A stretch of DNA of 64,000 nucleotides, from the NCBI RefSeq assembly GCF_026212465.1, contig NC_080048.1, positions 24,913,660-24,977,659 of the forward strand, read 5' to 3'. The DNA is from Amaranthus tricolor. Taxonomy: Eukaryota > Streptophyta > Magnoliopsida > Caryophyllales > Amaranthaceae. Within the stretch, counting starts at the first letter, position 1. Every line of letters starts with the position of its first letter. The position numbers were made by a program, and so were the translations under genes. This document shows positions 40,159 to 53,110 of the stretch, piece after piece. The notes under the pieces were generated by a model. That model made no database searches. It had not been told where the DNA came from and saw only the letters and a program-made list of their open reading frames with translations.

Positions 40159-42382
40159 TGTAACAGGCTCAAATTTCTTAATCTTAATCTTCCGATTAAT
40201 TATTCTGAAATTTCTTGTCGAGTTCCTAATCCTTTGGTTATCTAATTCAAATCACCTTTAATTCCTAAACCTTATTCCGCTTTTGTAATTTCTTTATAAG
40301 CATTAAAATATTATTTTATTATTTTATACTATGAAAAGTAACCTTCTTCTACACTCCAAACTCTTACACATCCACTTACACACTCCAACTCTTACACATT
40401 CACTTACACACTCTAAATCACTTACATAAGTTAACCTTCTTTTTCATACAATCTTATGAACTAAAAAGTTGCCCAAAACCCATTATAAATACCCCTCCTT
40501 AGCTATGAGATCACTTGCACCCCTTTCATCAAATCTTTCCACCATTCTTTCTTATATCTTCACTTCATTAACATCTTAATAACTTTATTCCTTTTTTTAT
40601 TAGTTGAAGAATCAAATGAAGATGGAGCATGATCTTATCACTTCTTAAGCCAATAATCATCAAATTTTGAAAAGTCAAGTATTATCTTTTGGAGCTTGGA
40701 TATCATTTTCTTTTGGGTAATTGAAGATCTACTTCTTTGAAGCTTGGAGCCTTGAAGACTTTCTCTTTTGGAGCTTATTTCTTGAAGTTCTTATTTTCCT
40801 ATTATTATTCTCTTACTTGGTTTAGCACCACCTTTGGAGGAAAATAGTACACATTTTCTCAACTCTCTCGTTATGTGATATTTATTTATGGTTACTCGAT
40901 AATATAAAAGCATGATCAACATGATTTTATTTTAATCATTTAAACTTTACATGGTAATATTAAAGTTATATTCAGTTTAGTGATATTTTCGTCAAAACAA
41001 TAATACTTTTGGGACACTCGAAAAAAAAGTCATGTATATGGAATTTTTGATTAATATGATAATATAGATATATATAAATTTTACTAGTTAAATAAACTTA
41101 TGTGTTTAAATTGATTCCATATCATCTTGGTGTTTTGATAAATTTTTTTTTAGGTTGGTAATTATAAAGAATTATTAATCGGTTTACCAGTAAAATAGTC
41201 AAACAAATTTGTTAAAATGCTTAGCGTTGTTTTTCTCGAAAACTCATTTCATTTAGATTTTGGACCCCTAATAACTTGTCGGATTATGTTTTTTTTTATA
41301 GTTATGATAGATCCGTTTTACTATTTTATTGGTTATTTGATAAAATACGTTATTAAGTACTTAGAATATTACCCTTGACTATAGCTACGAAAATATGTTA
41401 TTTAATTAATATTAATTTATTTGATACTAGTAATTTGTTTCTATTAAAAGGGTAGAATTGTCAAAATTTTGACTAGTCTAAGTTTGACTTAAAAGAATGT
41501 AAACTATTTCGGTTTAGATTCTTGTTTGATATTGCATGATATTGATTGTATGACTCTGATAGTAAGGTAACGTCGAACCATGGACCGGCATGTAAAAACC
41601 CGGCGTCCGTGTTAGCCGGCACGTAAAATGCGGTGTCAGACAGGGGGTCCGAGAAAAACCCATCCTGTGAAGTCTCGAGTATAACAGTATTGAGAGGAGT
41701 GACAACTCCCACCACAGTTAGGGTTTAGGACTACGGTCCTCACCTAACTAGACCCTTACATTTATCAGTTGTCATTATTGTTGTGATCTTGTGATGTGCT
41801 ATGATGGTATAGTTATGAGGCTTAATTGAACTTGATTAAATAAGCATTAAGGTTACCAAGTATTTAGTAGCAGTGATGAACTTCTGCAAGTATTGAGAAT
41901 GTAACTTAGTGGCTTAGTAAAGGTCAATAATGAGTAATAACCTTCTATATTGTGCTTGATGATTATTTTGTAAGCATGATTTAACTATCGCATCATAAGC
42001 TTGTTGAGAAAATTGTACTCAGCTTTATCGCTGACCGATTTAATCGGCTGTCATTTGTATTAAGGATGACAGTATTTTGCAGGAAAATTTAGCTCAGGTT
42101 TCGATCCAGGCCGCAACTTTAATTATTCTATCGAGGACTTAGCTGCATTGATTTTACTTGATGACTTTGATGACTATATTGTACTTATGTTTTTTTTATC
42201 GTATTTAAGCAAACCTTATTTTATATTTTCTCAGTTGTAAGATATATATTTTTTTAACTTATGTCTTGAACGGTTTTAGTTTAAATGGTTTTTAGCTGTT
42301 CGGCGTTTTACACTTCCGCATTATTTATCTTAAGTATAATTATTAATGTTAATTATTTGTCGAGAGTGCCGAACCTACTATA
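40159..42382 (+). mobile_element. Probable Gypsy-type solo LTR inserted in the satellite
   Basis: A 2,224-bp unique segment from TGTAACAGGCTC to ...GAACCTACTATA, flanked by gtagt (40154-40158 and 42383-42387). The satellite phase resumes across it, as expected for an insertion. TATA-like attataaatacccctcc near 40480 would be the LTR promoter. No primer site, gag or pol inside. The 3' terminus lacks the usual CA, so it may be a solo LTR with a mutated end or another class of insertion. Confidence 0.65.
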
Positions 42383-45300
42383 GTAGTTCAAACTTGGGTT
42401 GTTTGGCATGAAACTTGATACACAATATTATTTTTTATATATTATTGTATTGAAATTGTTAAATCGAAAACAATAGTCATATACTTGAAATTACGTGCTT
42501 GGTTCTTTTCAAATGTTTTTTCAACTATTTTGGTATTTTCTTGCACAATGTAGTTCAAACTTGGTTTTTTTTGCCATGAAACTCGACACAAAACACTATT
42601 TTGTATATATTAATGTGTTGAAATGATTAGAATCGAAAAAAATACTCATATGCTTGAAATTACGTGCTAAGTTCCATTTTAAAGGTTTTTTAAGCGTTTT
42701 TAGCACTATCTCACATTAAGTAGTACAAACTTGGTTTGTTTGGCATTAAACTTTGAACACAACACTATTTGGTATATATTATTTTGTTGAATTACTAGAA
42801 TCAAAAAAATAGTCATATGCTTGAAATTACGTGCTTAGTTGAATTTTTAAGGTTTTTTAAGCGTTTTTGACACTTTCTCACATAAAGTAGTTCAAACTTA
42901 GTTTGTTTGGCATGAAATTTGGCACACAACACTCGATGTTATATATTATTGTCTTTAAATGTCTAGAATCAAAAACAAGAGTCATATGCTTGAAATTACG
43001 TGCTAAGTTCCGTTTTTAAGCTTTTTTAAGCGTTTTTAATTCTTTCTTGAATAAAGTAGTTCAAACTTGGCTTATATGGCATTAAACTCGGCACACAACA
43101 CTATTTGGTATATATTATTGTGTTGAATTGCAAGAATCGAAAGAAATAGTCATTTGCTTGAAATTACGTGCTTAGTAGCATTTTTAGCACTTCTCCATAA
43201 AGTATTTCGAACATAGTTCGTCTAGCGTGAAACATGGCACACAACACTTCTTGGTATATCTTATTTTGTTGAATTTGTCAGAATCGAAAACAAAAGTCAT
43301 ATTCTTTAAAATACGTGCTTAGTTACGTTTTAAACATTTTCTTAAGCGTTCTTGGCACTTTCTTGCATAAAGTAGTTCAAACTTGGTATGTATGGCATGA
43401 AACTGGGCACACAACACTATTTGGTATATATTATTGTGTTGAAATAGTTAGAATAGAAAACAATAGTCATATGCTTGAAATTACGTGCTAAGTTCCTTTT
43501 GAAGGATTTTTCAGCATTTTTTGCACTTTCTCGCATAAAGTAGTTCAAACTTGGTTTGTTTGCCATGAAACTCGACACAAAAGACTATTTTTTATATATA
43601 ATTGTGTTGAAATGATTAGAATCGAAAACAATAGTCATATGCTTGAAATTGCGTTTTAAGTTCTGTTTTTAAGGTTTTTTAGGCGTTTTTGATACTTTCT
43701 CGCATAAAATAGTTAAAAGTTGGTTTGTTTGGTGTGAAACTCGGCACACAATACTATTTGGTATTTTTTATTTTTCAAAAAATATTTACAATCCATAACG
43801 ATAGTCATATGCTTGAAATTACGTGCTAAGTTGCATTTTCAAGGTTTTTTAAGCGTTTTTGACACTTTCTCGCATGAAGTAGTTCAAACTTGGTTTGTAT
43901 GGCTTGAAACTTGGCACACAACACTATATGGTATATATTATTGAGTTTAAAAGGTTAGAATTGAAAATAATAGTCATATGCTAAAATTACGTGCTTAGTG
44001 GCGTTTTAAAGGTTTTTAAGCGTTTTTGTTACTTTCTCGCATAAAGTAGTTTAAATATGATTTTTTAAACTCGGCACACAACACTATTTGGTACATATAG
44101 TCTTGTGTTGAAATGGTTAGAATATAAAACAATAGTCTTATGCTTGAAGTTTTTAAAGCGGTTTTGGCACTTTCTCGCATATAGTTTAAACTTGGTTTGT
44201 TTGGCATGAAATTTCGCACACAACAGTAGTTGGTATATATTATTGTCTTGAAATGTTTAGAATGGTAAACAATAGTCATATGCTTGAAATTAAGTGCTAG
44301 GTTCCGTTTATAAGGTTTATTAAGCGTTTTTGAAACTTTCTTGCAGAAAGTAGTTCAAACTTAGTTTGTTTTGCATGAAACTCGGCAGACAACATTATTT
44401 GGTATATATTATTTTGTTGAAATAGTTAGAATCGAAAACAATAGTTATATGCTTGATATTACGTGATAAAATGCATTTTTAAGGTTTTTTTAGTTCAAAC
44501 TTGGTTTATTTGGCATAAAACTTGGCACACAACACTATTTTGTATGTATTAGTGTGTTTAATTTCTAGAATCGAAAACAATAGACATATGCATGAAAATA
44601 CGTTTCTTAGTTGCGTTTTTAAGGTTTTTTTAAGCGTTCTTGGCACTTTCTCGCACAAAGTAGTTCAAACATGGGTTTTTTGGCATGAAACTTTGCACAC
44701 AACACAATTTGGTATGTATTATTGTGTTGAAATTGTTATAATCGTTAACAATAGTCATATGCTTGAAATTTCGTGCTAAGTTCCTTTTAAAGGTTTTGTT
44801 AGCGTTTTTGGCACTTTCTCGCGTAAAGTAATTCACACTTGGGTTTTTGGCATGAAAATTGATACACACTATTTTTTATATATTATTGTGTTGAAATGGT
44901 CAAATTGGAAACAATAGTCATATGCTTGAAATTACGTGCTTGGTTCCTTTCAAAGGTTTTTTCCAGATGTTTTTGCATTTTCTCTCATAAAGTAGTTCAA
45001 ACTTGGTTTGTTTGCCATGACAGTCGACACAAAACACTATTTTCTATATATTATTGTGTTGAAATGATTAGAATCGAAAATATTAGTCATATGCTTGATA
45101 TTACGGGCTAAGTTCCGTTTTTAAGGTTTATTAAGCGTTTTTGATACTTTCTCGCATAAAATAGTTCAAACATGGTTTGTTTGGCAAGGAACTTGGGACA
45201 CAACACTATTTGGTATATAATATTGTGTTGAAATGGTTTGAAATGAAAATAATAGGTATATGCTTAAAATTACGTGCTTAATTGCATTTAAAAGGTTTTT

Positions 45301-46106
45301 TTTAGTGTTTTTGGCACTTTTTCGCATAAAGTAGTTCAAACATGGTTTGTTTGGCATGAAATTTGCCACATAACACTACTTGATATATATTATTGTCTTG
45401 AAATGTTTAGAATCGAATACAATAGTCATATGCTTGAAATTACGTGCTAAGTTCTGTTTTTAAGGTTTTTTAAGCGTTTTTGAAACTTTTTCGCATAAAG
45501 TAGTTCAAACTTGGTTTTTTGGCAAGAAACTTGGGACACAACACTATTAAGTATATATATAGTATTGTGTAGAAATAGTTAGAACAGAAAACAATAGTCA
45601 TATGCTTGAAATTACGTGCTTAGTTGCGCTTTTAAGGTTTTTAAAGCTTTTTTGGCACTTTCTCGCATGAAATAGTTCAAACTTGGTTTGTTTGGCATTA
45701 AACAAGGAACACAAGAATATTTGGTATATATTATTGTGTTGAATTTCTAGAATCAAAAACAATTGTCATATGCTTGAAATTACATGCTTAGTTGCGTTTT
45801 AATGTTTTTTAAGCGTTTTTGGCACATCACCCAGAAATTAGTTCAAATTTGGTTTGTTTTGGCTGAAACTTGGCACACAACACTATGTATAATGGTTAGA
45901 TTTGAAAATAATAGTCATATGCCTAAAATTACGTGCTTAGTTGCGTTTTTAAGGTTTTTTTAGTAGTTCAAACTTGGTTTGTTTAAACTCGGCACACAAC
46001 ACTATTTGGTACATATAGTTTTGGGTTTAAATGCTTAGAATATAAAACAATAGTCATATGCTTGAAATTACGTGTTTAGTTGCGTTTTTAAAGTTTTTAA
46101 AGCGCT
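42383..46106 (+). repeat. Satellite array, subfamily A (plus orientation), second block
   Basis: About 22 monomers of about 169 bp continuing the array of 38618-40158. Some monomers are truncated (for example near 44140, 44490 and 45960). The segment 45420-46106 is the version repeated at 54916, 56995 and 59051 before each CACTA fragment. Confidence 0.95.
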
Positions 46107-46368
46107 CACTAGTGGAAAAACCTCATTTACTGCGGTTTTTTTTACATAATATGCTGCGGTTTTGGCCTCGAACATTAGTGATAGCAATAGATGGTCTATT
46201 TTAAATGTTGCGGTTGAAAACCGCAGCAGAAAAGTGAACCATATGCTGCGGGCCTCCGTAAAACCGCAGCATATAGTCATGCACTATATGTTGCGGTTTT
46301 AGGTAAGCCCGTAGCATATTTATTATTATTATTCTTCTTCTTCTTCTTCTTCTTATTATTATTATTAT

Positions 46369-46404
<36 letters not shown>

Positions 46405-46910
46405 TTTTTCGTTTAATACTAATAAATGATCCAATAATATACAATGTAAACAATGATTAATCCAATAATCCAATAATCCAATAATAATCACCAATTATCA
46501 CGAATAATCTCTTTGTAAACTATAGATCGTATATATAATAATATGTACATATACAAATTAAAGTCCTAAATTTAAACTAATTACATTATTTACCAATCAC
46601 AAAAATTAGCAAGATACGCGACAATCTTGTCTTTTAACTGGCGCATTTCTCCATCTCTAAAAGGGCGTGTTTCCCTTATAATGTCATATAAAATCTATAA
46701 TATAATATTAAATTAAATGATACATAAACATTAGATTTTACCAATATTAAATCTATAATATTAAAATTTAAGAACGTAACAAATACTTAATGCGTCAATG
46801 TTTTTGACTCCAACCTCCTTCATGGATTGTAAGATATCGTCCATGTATTTGAGAGTGTAGTAGCCGCAATCAACGATATTATAAGCTTGTTGAAAACACT
46901 AACAGAAAAT
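46107..46910 (-). mobile_element. CACTA (En/Spm) transposon end fragment, copy 1
   Basis: Begins with the terminal repeat CACTAGTGGAAAAA. Subterminal repeats of the atgctgcggtttt / aaaaccgcagcat kind follow in both directions (46120-46310), a normal CACTA feature. On the minus strand, 46905-46590 encodes a Ulp1/C48-peptidase C-terminus: QQAYNIVDCGYYTLKYMDDI and, after a break, YDIIRETRPFRDGEMRQLKD ending KIVAYLANFVIGK. The catalytic-type DCGYY is kept. The other end of the transposon is absent. Contains an (ATT)n/(CTT)n/poly-T tract at about 46318-46401. Confidence 0.85.
46800..46905 (-). pseudogene. Ulp1-like (C48) protease C-terminal exon remnant, copy 1
   Basis: Minus strand reads QQAYNIVDCGYYTLKYMDDI then LQSMKEVGVKNIDAL. 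The Q...DCGYY pattern matches the Gln and catalytic Cys of SUMO-protease-like domains carried by plant CACTA and MULE elements. Truncated at the satellite junction, so the His and Asp of the active site are lost. A second exon end (YDIIRETRPFRDGEM ... VIGK, stop) lies about 200 bp further along the minus strand. Confidence 0.7.
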
Positions 46911-49900
46911 CGATGTTAGTGCCAAAAAAGCTTAATAACCCATAAAATCATAACTTAGCACGTAATTTGTAGCATATGACTATTATTTTCTCTTCTAACC
47001 ACTTCAACACAATAATATATACCAAATAGTGTTGTGTGCCAAGTTTCTTGCAAAATAAACCAACTTTGAGCTACTTTATGCGCGTAAGTGCCAAAAAAGC
47101 ATAAAAACCAATAAAATTGCAACTTAATACGTAATTTCTAGCATATTACTATGATTTTAAATTCTAACCAGTTCAAAACAATAATATATACCAAATAGTG
47201 TTATATGCCAAGTTTCGTGCAAAACAAACCAAGTTTGAGCTACTTTTTGTGCTAAAGTGCCAAAAAATCATAAAAACCCATAAAATCGCAACTTAACACG
47301 TAATTTCTAGCATTTGACTATGATTTTCAATTCTAACCACTTCAATACAATAATATATACCAAATAGTGTTGTGTGCCAAGTTTCGTGCAAAACAAACCA
47401 AGTTTTACTTTATGCGCGAAAGTGCCAAAAAAAGCTCAAAAACCCATAAAAACGCAACTTAACACGTAATTTCTAACATATGACTATGATTTTCAATTAT
47501 AACCACTTAGACACAATAATATAGACCAAATAATGTTGTGTGCCAAGTTTCATGCAAAACAAACCAAGTTTAGGCTACTTTATAAGCGAAAGTGCCAAAA
47601 ACGCTTAAAAACCCATATAATCGCAACTTAACACGTAATGTCTAGCATATGACCATGATTTTCAATTCTAACCACTTCAACAGAATAATATATAACAAAT
47701 AGTGTTGTGTGTCAAGTTTCATGCAAAAAGAAACAAATTTTGAGCTACTTTATGCGCGAAAGTGCCAAAAAGCCTTCGAAACCCATAAAATAGCAACTTA
47801 ACAGGAATTTTCTAACATATGAGTATGATTTGCAATTCTAACCACTTCAACACAATAATATATACCAAATAGTGTTGTGTGCCAAGTTTTTTGCAAAACA
47901 AACCAAGTTTGAGCTGCTTTATGCGAGAATGTGCCAAAAAAGCTTAAAAACCCATAAATTCGAAACTTAAAACGTAATTTCTAGCATATGACAATGATTA
48001 TTCAATTCTAACCACTTCAACACACTAATGTATACCAAATAGTATTGTGTGCCAAGTTTCGTGCAAAACAAACAAAGTTTGAGCTACTTTATGCGCGAAA
48101 TTGATAAAAAAGCTTAAAAACCCATAAAATAAAAACTTAACACTTAATTTCTATCATATGACTAAGAATTTCAATTCTAGCCACTTTAACACAATAATAT
48201 ATACCAAATAGTGTCGTGTGCCATGTTTTGTGCAAAATAAACAAACTTTCAGCTACTTTATGCGTAAAAGTGCCAAAAAAGCTTAAAAACCCATAAAATC
48301 GTAACTTCACACGTAATTTCTAGCATATTACAATGATTTTAAATTATAACCACATCAATACAATAATATATACCAAATAATGTAGTCTGCCAAGTTTCGT
48401 GCAAAACAAACCAAGCTTGAACTACTTTATGCGCGAAAGTTTTAAAGAAGCATAAAAACCTATAAAAACACAACATAGCATGTAATATCTAGCATATTAC
48501 TATGATTTTAAATTCGATTCACTTCAACACAATAATATATACCAAATAGTGTTGTGTGCGAAGTTTCATGCAAAACAAACCATGTTTGAGCTACTTTATC
48601 TGCGAAGGGGCCAAAAAACCTTAAAAACCTATACAATCGGAACTTAACACGTAATTTCTAGCATATGACTATGATTTTCTTTTCTAACAACTTCAACACA
48701 ATAATCTATATCAAATAGTATTGTGTGCAAAGTTTCGTGCAAAATAAAACAAGTTTGAGCTACTTTATACGCGAAAGTGCCAAAAAAGTTTTAAAACCCA
48801 TAAAATCGCAACTTAGTACGTAATTTCTAGCATATCAATATTATTGTCAATTCTAACTACTTCAAAACAATAATATACACCAAATAGTTTTGTTTGCCTT
48901 TTTTCGTGCAAAACAAATAAAGTTTGAACTACTTTATGCGTGAAAGTGCCAAAAACGTTTACAAACCTATAAAATCGCAGCTTAACACGTAATTTCTAGC
49001 AAATGAATATGATTATCAATTATAACCACTTCAACACAATAATATATAACAAATAAAGTTTGAACTACTTTATGCGTGAAAGTGCCAAAAAGCATAAAAA
49101 CCCATAAAATCGCAACTTAGCACCTAATTTGTAGCATATGATTAGGATTTTAAATTCTAACCACTTGAAAACAATAATATATACCAAATAGTGTTGTGTT
49201 CCAAGTTTCGTGGAAAACAAACTAAGTTTGAGCTACTTTACGTTCGAAAGTGCCAAAAAAGCTTCAAAAACCCATAAAATCTCAATTTAGCACGTAATTT
49301 CTAACATATAAATATGATTTTCAATTCTAACCACTTCAACACAATAACATACACCAAATAGTGTTGTGTGCCAAGTTTCGTGCAAAACAAACTAAGTTTG
49401 AGCTAATTTATGCGCGACAGTGCCAAAAAACCTTAAAAATTCCATAAAGACGCAACTTAGCACGTAATTTCTAACATATGAATATGATTTTCAATTCTAT
49501 CCACTTCAAAACAATAATATATACCAAATAGTGTTTTTTGCCATGTTTCATGCAAAACAAACCAAGTGTGAGGTACTTTATGTACGAAAGTGCCAAAAAG
49601 CATAAAAACCCATAAAATCGCAACTTAGCCCGTCATTTCTAGCATATGAACATTATTTTTAATTCTCTCCACTTCAACACAATAATATATAACAAATACT
49701 GTTCTCTGCGAAGTTTCGTGCAAAAAAAACCAAGTTTAATTTATGCGCAAAAGTGCCACGAAAGCTAAAAAAGTCATAAAATCGCAACTTCAAACGTAAT
49801 TTCTAGCATATGTCTATTATTTTTAATTCTAACCACTTCAACACAAGAATATATACCAATTAGTGTTGTGTGCCAAGTTTCGTGCAAACCACACAAAGTT

Positions 49901-50997
49901 TGAGCTACATTATGCACGAAAGTGCCAAAAAAGCATAAAAACCCATTAAATCGTAACTTAACACGTAAATTCTAGCATATGACTATGGTTTTCAATACTA
50001 ACCACTTAAATACAAAAATAGATACCAATAGATTTGTGTGCCAAGTTTCGTGCAACACAAACAAAGTGTGAGATATATTACGCGCGAAAGTGCCAAAAAA
50101 GCATAAAAACCTACAAAATCGCAACTTAGCACGTAATTTCTAGCATATGAATATGATTGTAAATTCTAACCAATTCAACACAATAATATATACCAAATAG
50201 TATTGTGTGCCAAGTTTCGTGCAAACAAACCAAGTTTAAGCTACTTTATCGCGAAAATGCAAAAAAAGCATAAAAACCCATAAAATCGCAACTTATGAGG
50301 TAATTTCTAGCATATGACAATGATTATCAATTCTAACCACTTAAACACAATAATATATACCAAATAGTGTTGTGTGCCATGTTTCGTGCAAAACAAACCA
50401 AGGTTGAGCTACTTTATACGCGAAAGTGCCAAAAAAGCTTAAAAAATCATAAAATCGGAACTTGACACGTAATTTCTAGCATATGACTATGATTTTGAAT
50501 TCTAACCACTTCAAGACAATAATATTTACCAACTACTGTTGTGTGCCAAGTTTAGTGCAAAACAAACAAGGATTGAGCTACTTTATGCATGAAAGTGCCA
50601 AAAAAGCTTAAAAACCCATAAAATCGCAACTTAACACCTAATTTGTAGCATATGACTATGATTTTAAATTCTAACCACTTGAAAACATTAATATATACCA
50701 AATAGTGTTGTGTTTCAAGTTTCGTGCAAAACAAACTAAGTTTGAGCTACTTTATGTTCGAAAGTGCCAAAAAAAACTTAAAAACCCATAAAATCTAAAT
50801 TTAGCACGTAATTTCTAGCATATCAATATGATTTTCAATTCTAACCACTTCAACACAATAATATACACCAAATAGTGTTGTGTGCCAAGTTTCGTGCAAA
50901 ACAAACTATGTTTGAGCTACTTTTTGCGCCACAGTGCCAAAAAAGCTTAAAAAAATCCATAAAGACGCAACTTAACACGTAATTTCTAACATATAAA
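46911..50997 (-). repeat. Satellite array, subfamily B (minus orientation)
   Basis: About 24 monomers of about 169 bp. On the plus strand: cacgtaatttctagcatatg, actatgattttcaattctaa, ccacttcaacacaataatat, ataccaaatagtgttgtgtg, ccaagtttcgtgcaaaacaa, gagctactttatgcgcgaaa, gtgccaaaaaagc, aaaaacccataaaatcgcaa. It is related to subfamily A read in reverse but differs at fixed positions (ttttgcacgaaa for tttggcatgaaa, tagaaattacg for ttgaaattacg). Much of it is copied at 60780-63740. Confidence 0.95.
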
Positions 50998-51182
50998 TAG
51001 GGCTGTTCAAAAATATCCGGTTTGAAAAATCCGATTCGGAAAACCCGGTATCCGCTTTTTAAAATCGGGTAAAATACCCGGTTTACCAAATTCGGATAAT
51101 TCGGGTCGGGTACCCGGTTTTAAAACCGGGTATTCGGGTCGGATACGGATTGCGAATCTCGGGAAACCGGGTACCCGGTATC

Positions 51183-51223
<41 letters not shown>

Positions 51224-53110
51224 CTAATTTCAAAAACCCTAAATGACTAAACCTAATCCCGTTTTCATTGAAACTTCATTCATCTCCTGCTTGCCTTCTT
51301 CCTCCTTCCTCCTTCATTCTTCATTCCAGACACGTTGAGACACTTGACAGTGAGACGCCATCTTGCTTCTTCAATCTTCAGTTCTTCACGCCGTCATCTT
51401 GCCTCTTCGTCACCATTTACGTTGAGACGCCATCTTCTTCTTCCTGTTCAGTTCTTCAGTTCTTTAATTGGGTAAGTTTATTTCAGTTCATCACCATTTT
51501 TAGTTCATCACCATTCTTCTTCTTCTCTAGATCTTCTTAATTCTAGAGTTTTTTTTAGCCATTTTCGCATTTTCAGATTTTTATCTTAGATTTAATTTTT
51601 TTGCATTTTCGATTTTGTAATCTTAGTTCATCACCATTTTCGCATTTTCGCATTCTTAGTTCATCACCATTTTTTGATATTTGTCACAGATTTAACCATT
51701 GGGTGAGTTTTGTGGTACTAATTTATTTTTTTTTTTGCCATTTTTGATTTTGTCATAGATTTGTTCAGCAATTTTCGATACTTATTGAAGATCTACCTGG
51801 ATTCTTACCCAGTACCACCATCTAGATTTTCGGTATTTGTTCTGCTTGTATATGATGAATTGATGATGGTAGATTCACTAGATTGGTAATTGATTGTGAA
51901 TTGTGATGAACTAATGATGGTAAATTGGTTCTGATTGATTCTTGTTTATATGGTATAACTGCCTTGTGACTGATGAACTGATGATGGTAAATTGGTTCTG
52001 CTTGTATATGAGTTGTGAGTCTTGTGACTATCTTAGTTGAACGGTCCTGGATAAACTGATGATAAACTAATTGTGAATTGATTGTACAACTACTGATGAA
52101 CTGATTGTGTATTGTTTACTTCTACATATCCTTTGTTTTTTGCTTTAAATTTGGAGAAAATAGTTGATTGTGATGAACTGAATTGTGATGAATTGATGAA
52201 TGGTAAATTGGAAATGATTCATGTAAGTTGTGAATTGTGACTTGTGTTGACTTTAGGCAATAGCATAAATGATCAAGCATTGTTGTTGTTTAGTGGGGAC
52301 GAGACTCGAAAGGATGCCGGTCCTTGAAGTGAAGCCCAGAGTTATTGGCTTATTGCTGAATCAAAAGGGTGGTTTGGTGACAATGAATATGTTTACATCT
52401 ATCGAATATCGTCGGTTTAATCTGTCTTGTTTTTACGGTTCTTTTTTATTTGCTCAATCATGATCTTTGTGTGCTTAAATTACTGAGATTTGAACAATTA
52501 TTGACCTTAACAAGTATACAATCAACATTTTAGAGAATCCTTATGGTCTGAGTTACATGGGGATACTTGCTCAAGTATTTTGTGATGAATTTCTGAAATT
52601 GATGATTAAAGATTCTTTCTTTGACTTTGTTCTTAATTAGACTTGTTAATTGTTATAGTGATTAATTTAAGTAAAGCTTCTTTGATTTGGTTTAGGTAAT
52701 GCATTAACTTTGGAGCATCCGAAGGTCATAATCGATGAAACTCTTGACGACGTTGAAGATGATTAATGGAGCTTCAAGTTTCAACTTATAAATTTTAATC
52801 GCTTGCTTTTAGTTTATGGAATTATGGTTGTATTTCAATAACTAATTATTGTATTTTAATAGTTTATGATTAATTAAGTTAAGTATTTTAATATTATGTG
52901 AATTATATATAAAAAAATGTCAAAAGAAATAACAAAAAAAATTAATAAATAAAAAAAAAAATAATAATAAATAACAAAACCGGGTACCCGGATTTCGGGT
53001 ACCCGGTTTAAACCAGGTCGGATCCGGAATAGAATTTTAAGTATCCGGAAAACCGGGTACCCGGTTTTTCGGAACCGGGTCGACCCGGTATCCGGTTTTG
53101 AACACCCGTA
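50998..53110. mobile_element. Non-autonomous hAT transposon in the satellite
   Basis: 2,113 bp from TAGGGCTGTTCAAAA to TTTTGAACACCCGTA (imperfect terminal inverted repeats) with a perfect 8-bp duplication catataaa (50990-50997 and 53111-53118). Both ends carry dense ACCCGG/CCGGGT subterminal motifs, usual for plant hAT elements. A 37-nt poly-T lies at about 51187. The interior (51240-52780) looks like a shrunken gene: a pyrimidine-rich leader, several ATG-bearing short frames and an acidic C-terminal end (ETLDDVEDD, stop near 52764). No transposase catalytic region is seen, so it needs a partner element. Confidence 0.9.
52690..52770 (+). pseudogene. Possible C-terminal exon remnant inside the hAT element
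   Basis: After a tttag boundary: NALTLEHPKVIIDETLDDVE then DD and stop. A short acidic end like this could be the last exon of a deleted transposase or captured gene. Not recognised with certainty. Confidence 0.3.

Noticed and set aside
51230..51265. Telomere-like aaaccctaaatgactaaacctaat
   Set aside because: Only one perfect AAACCCTAA unit inside the hAT leader; no tandem telomeric array.
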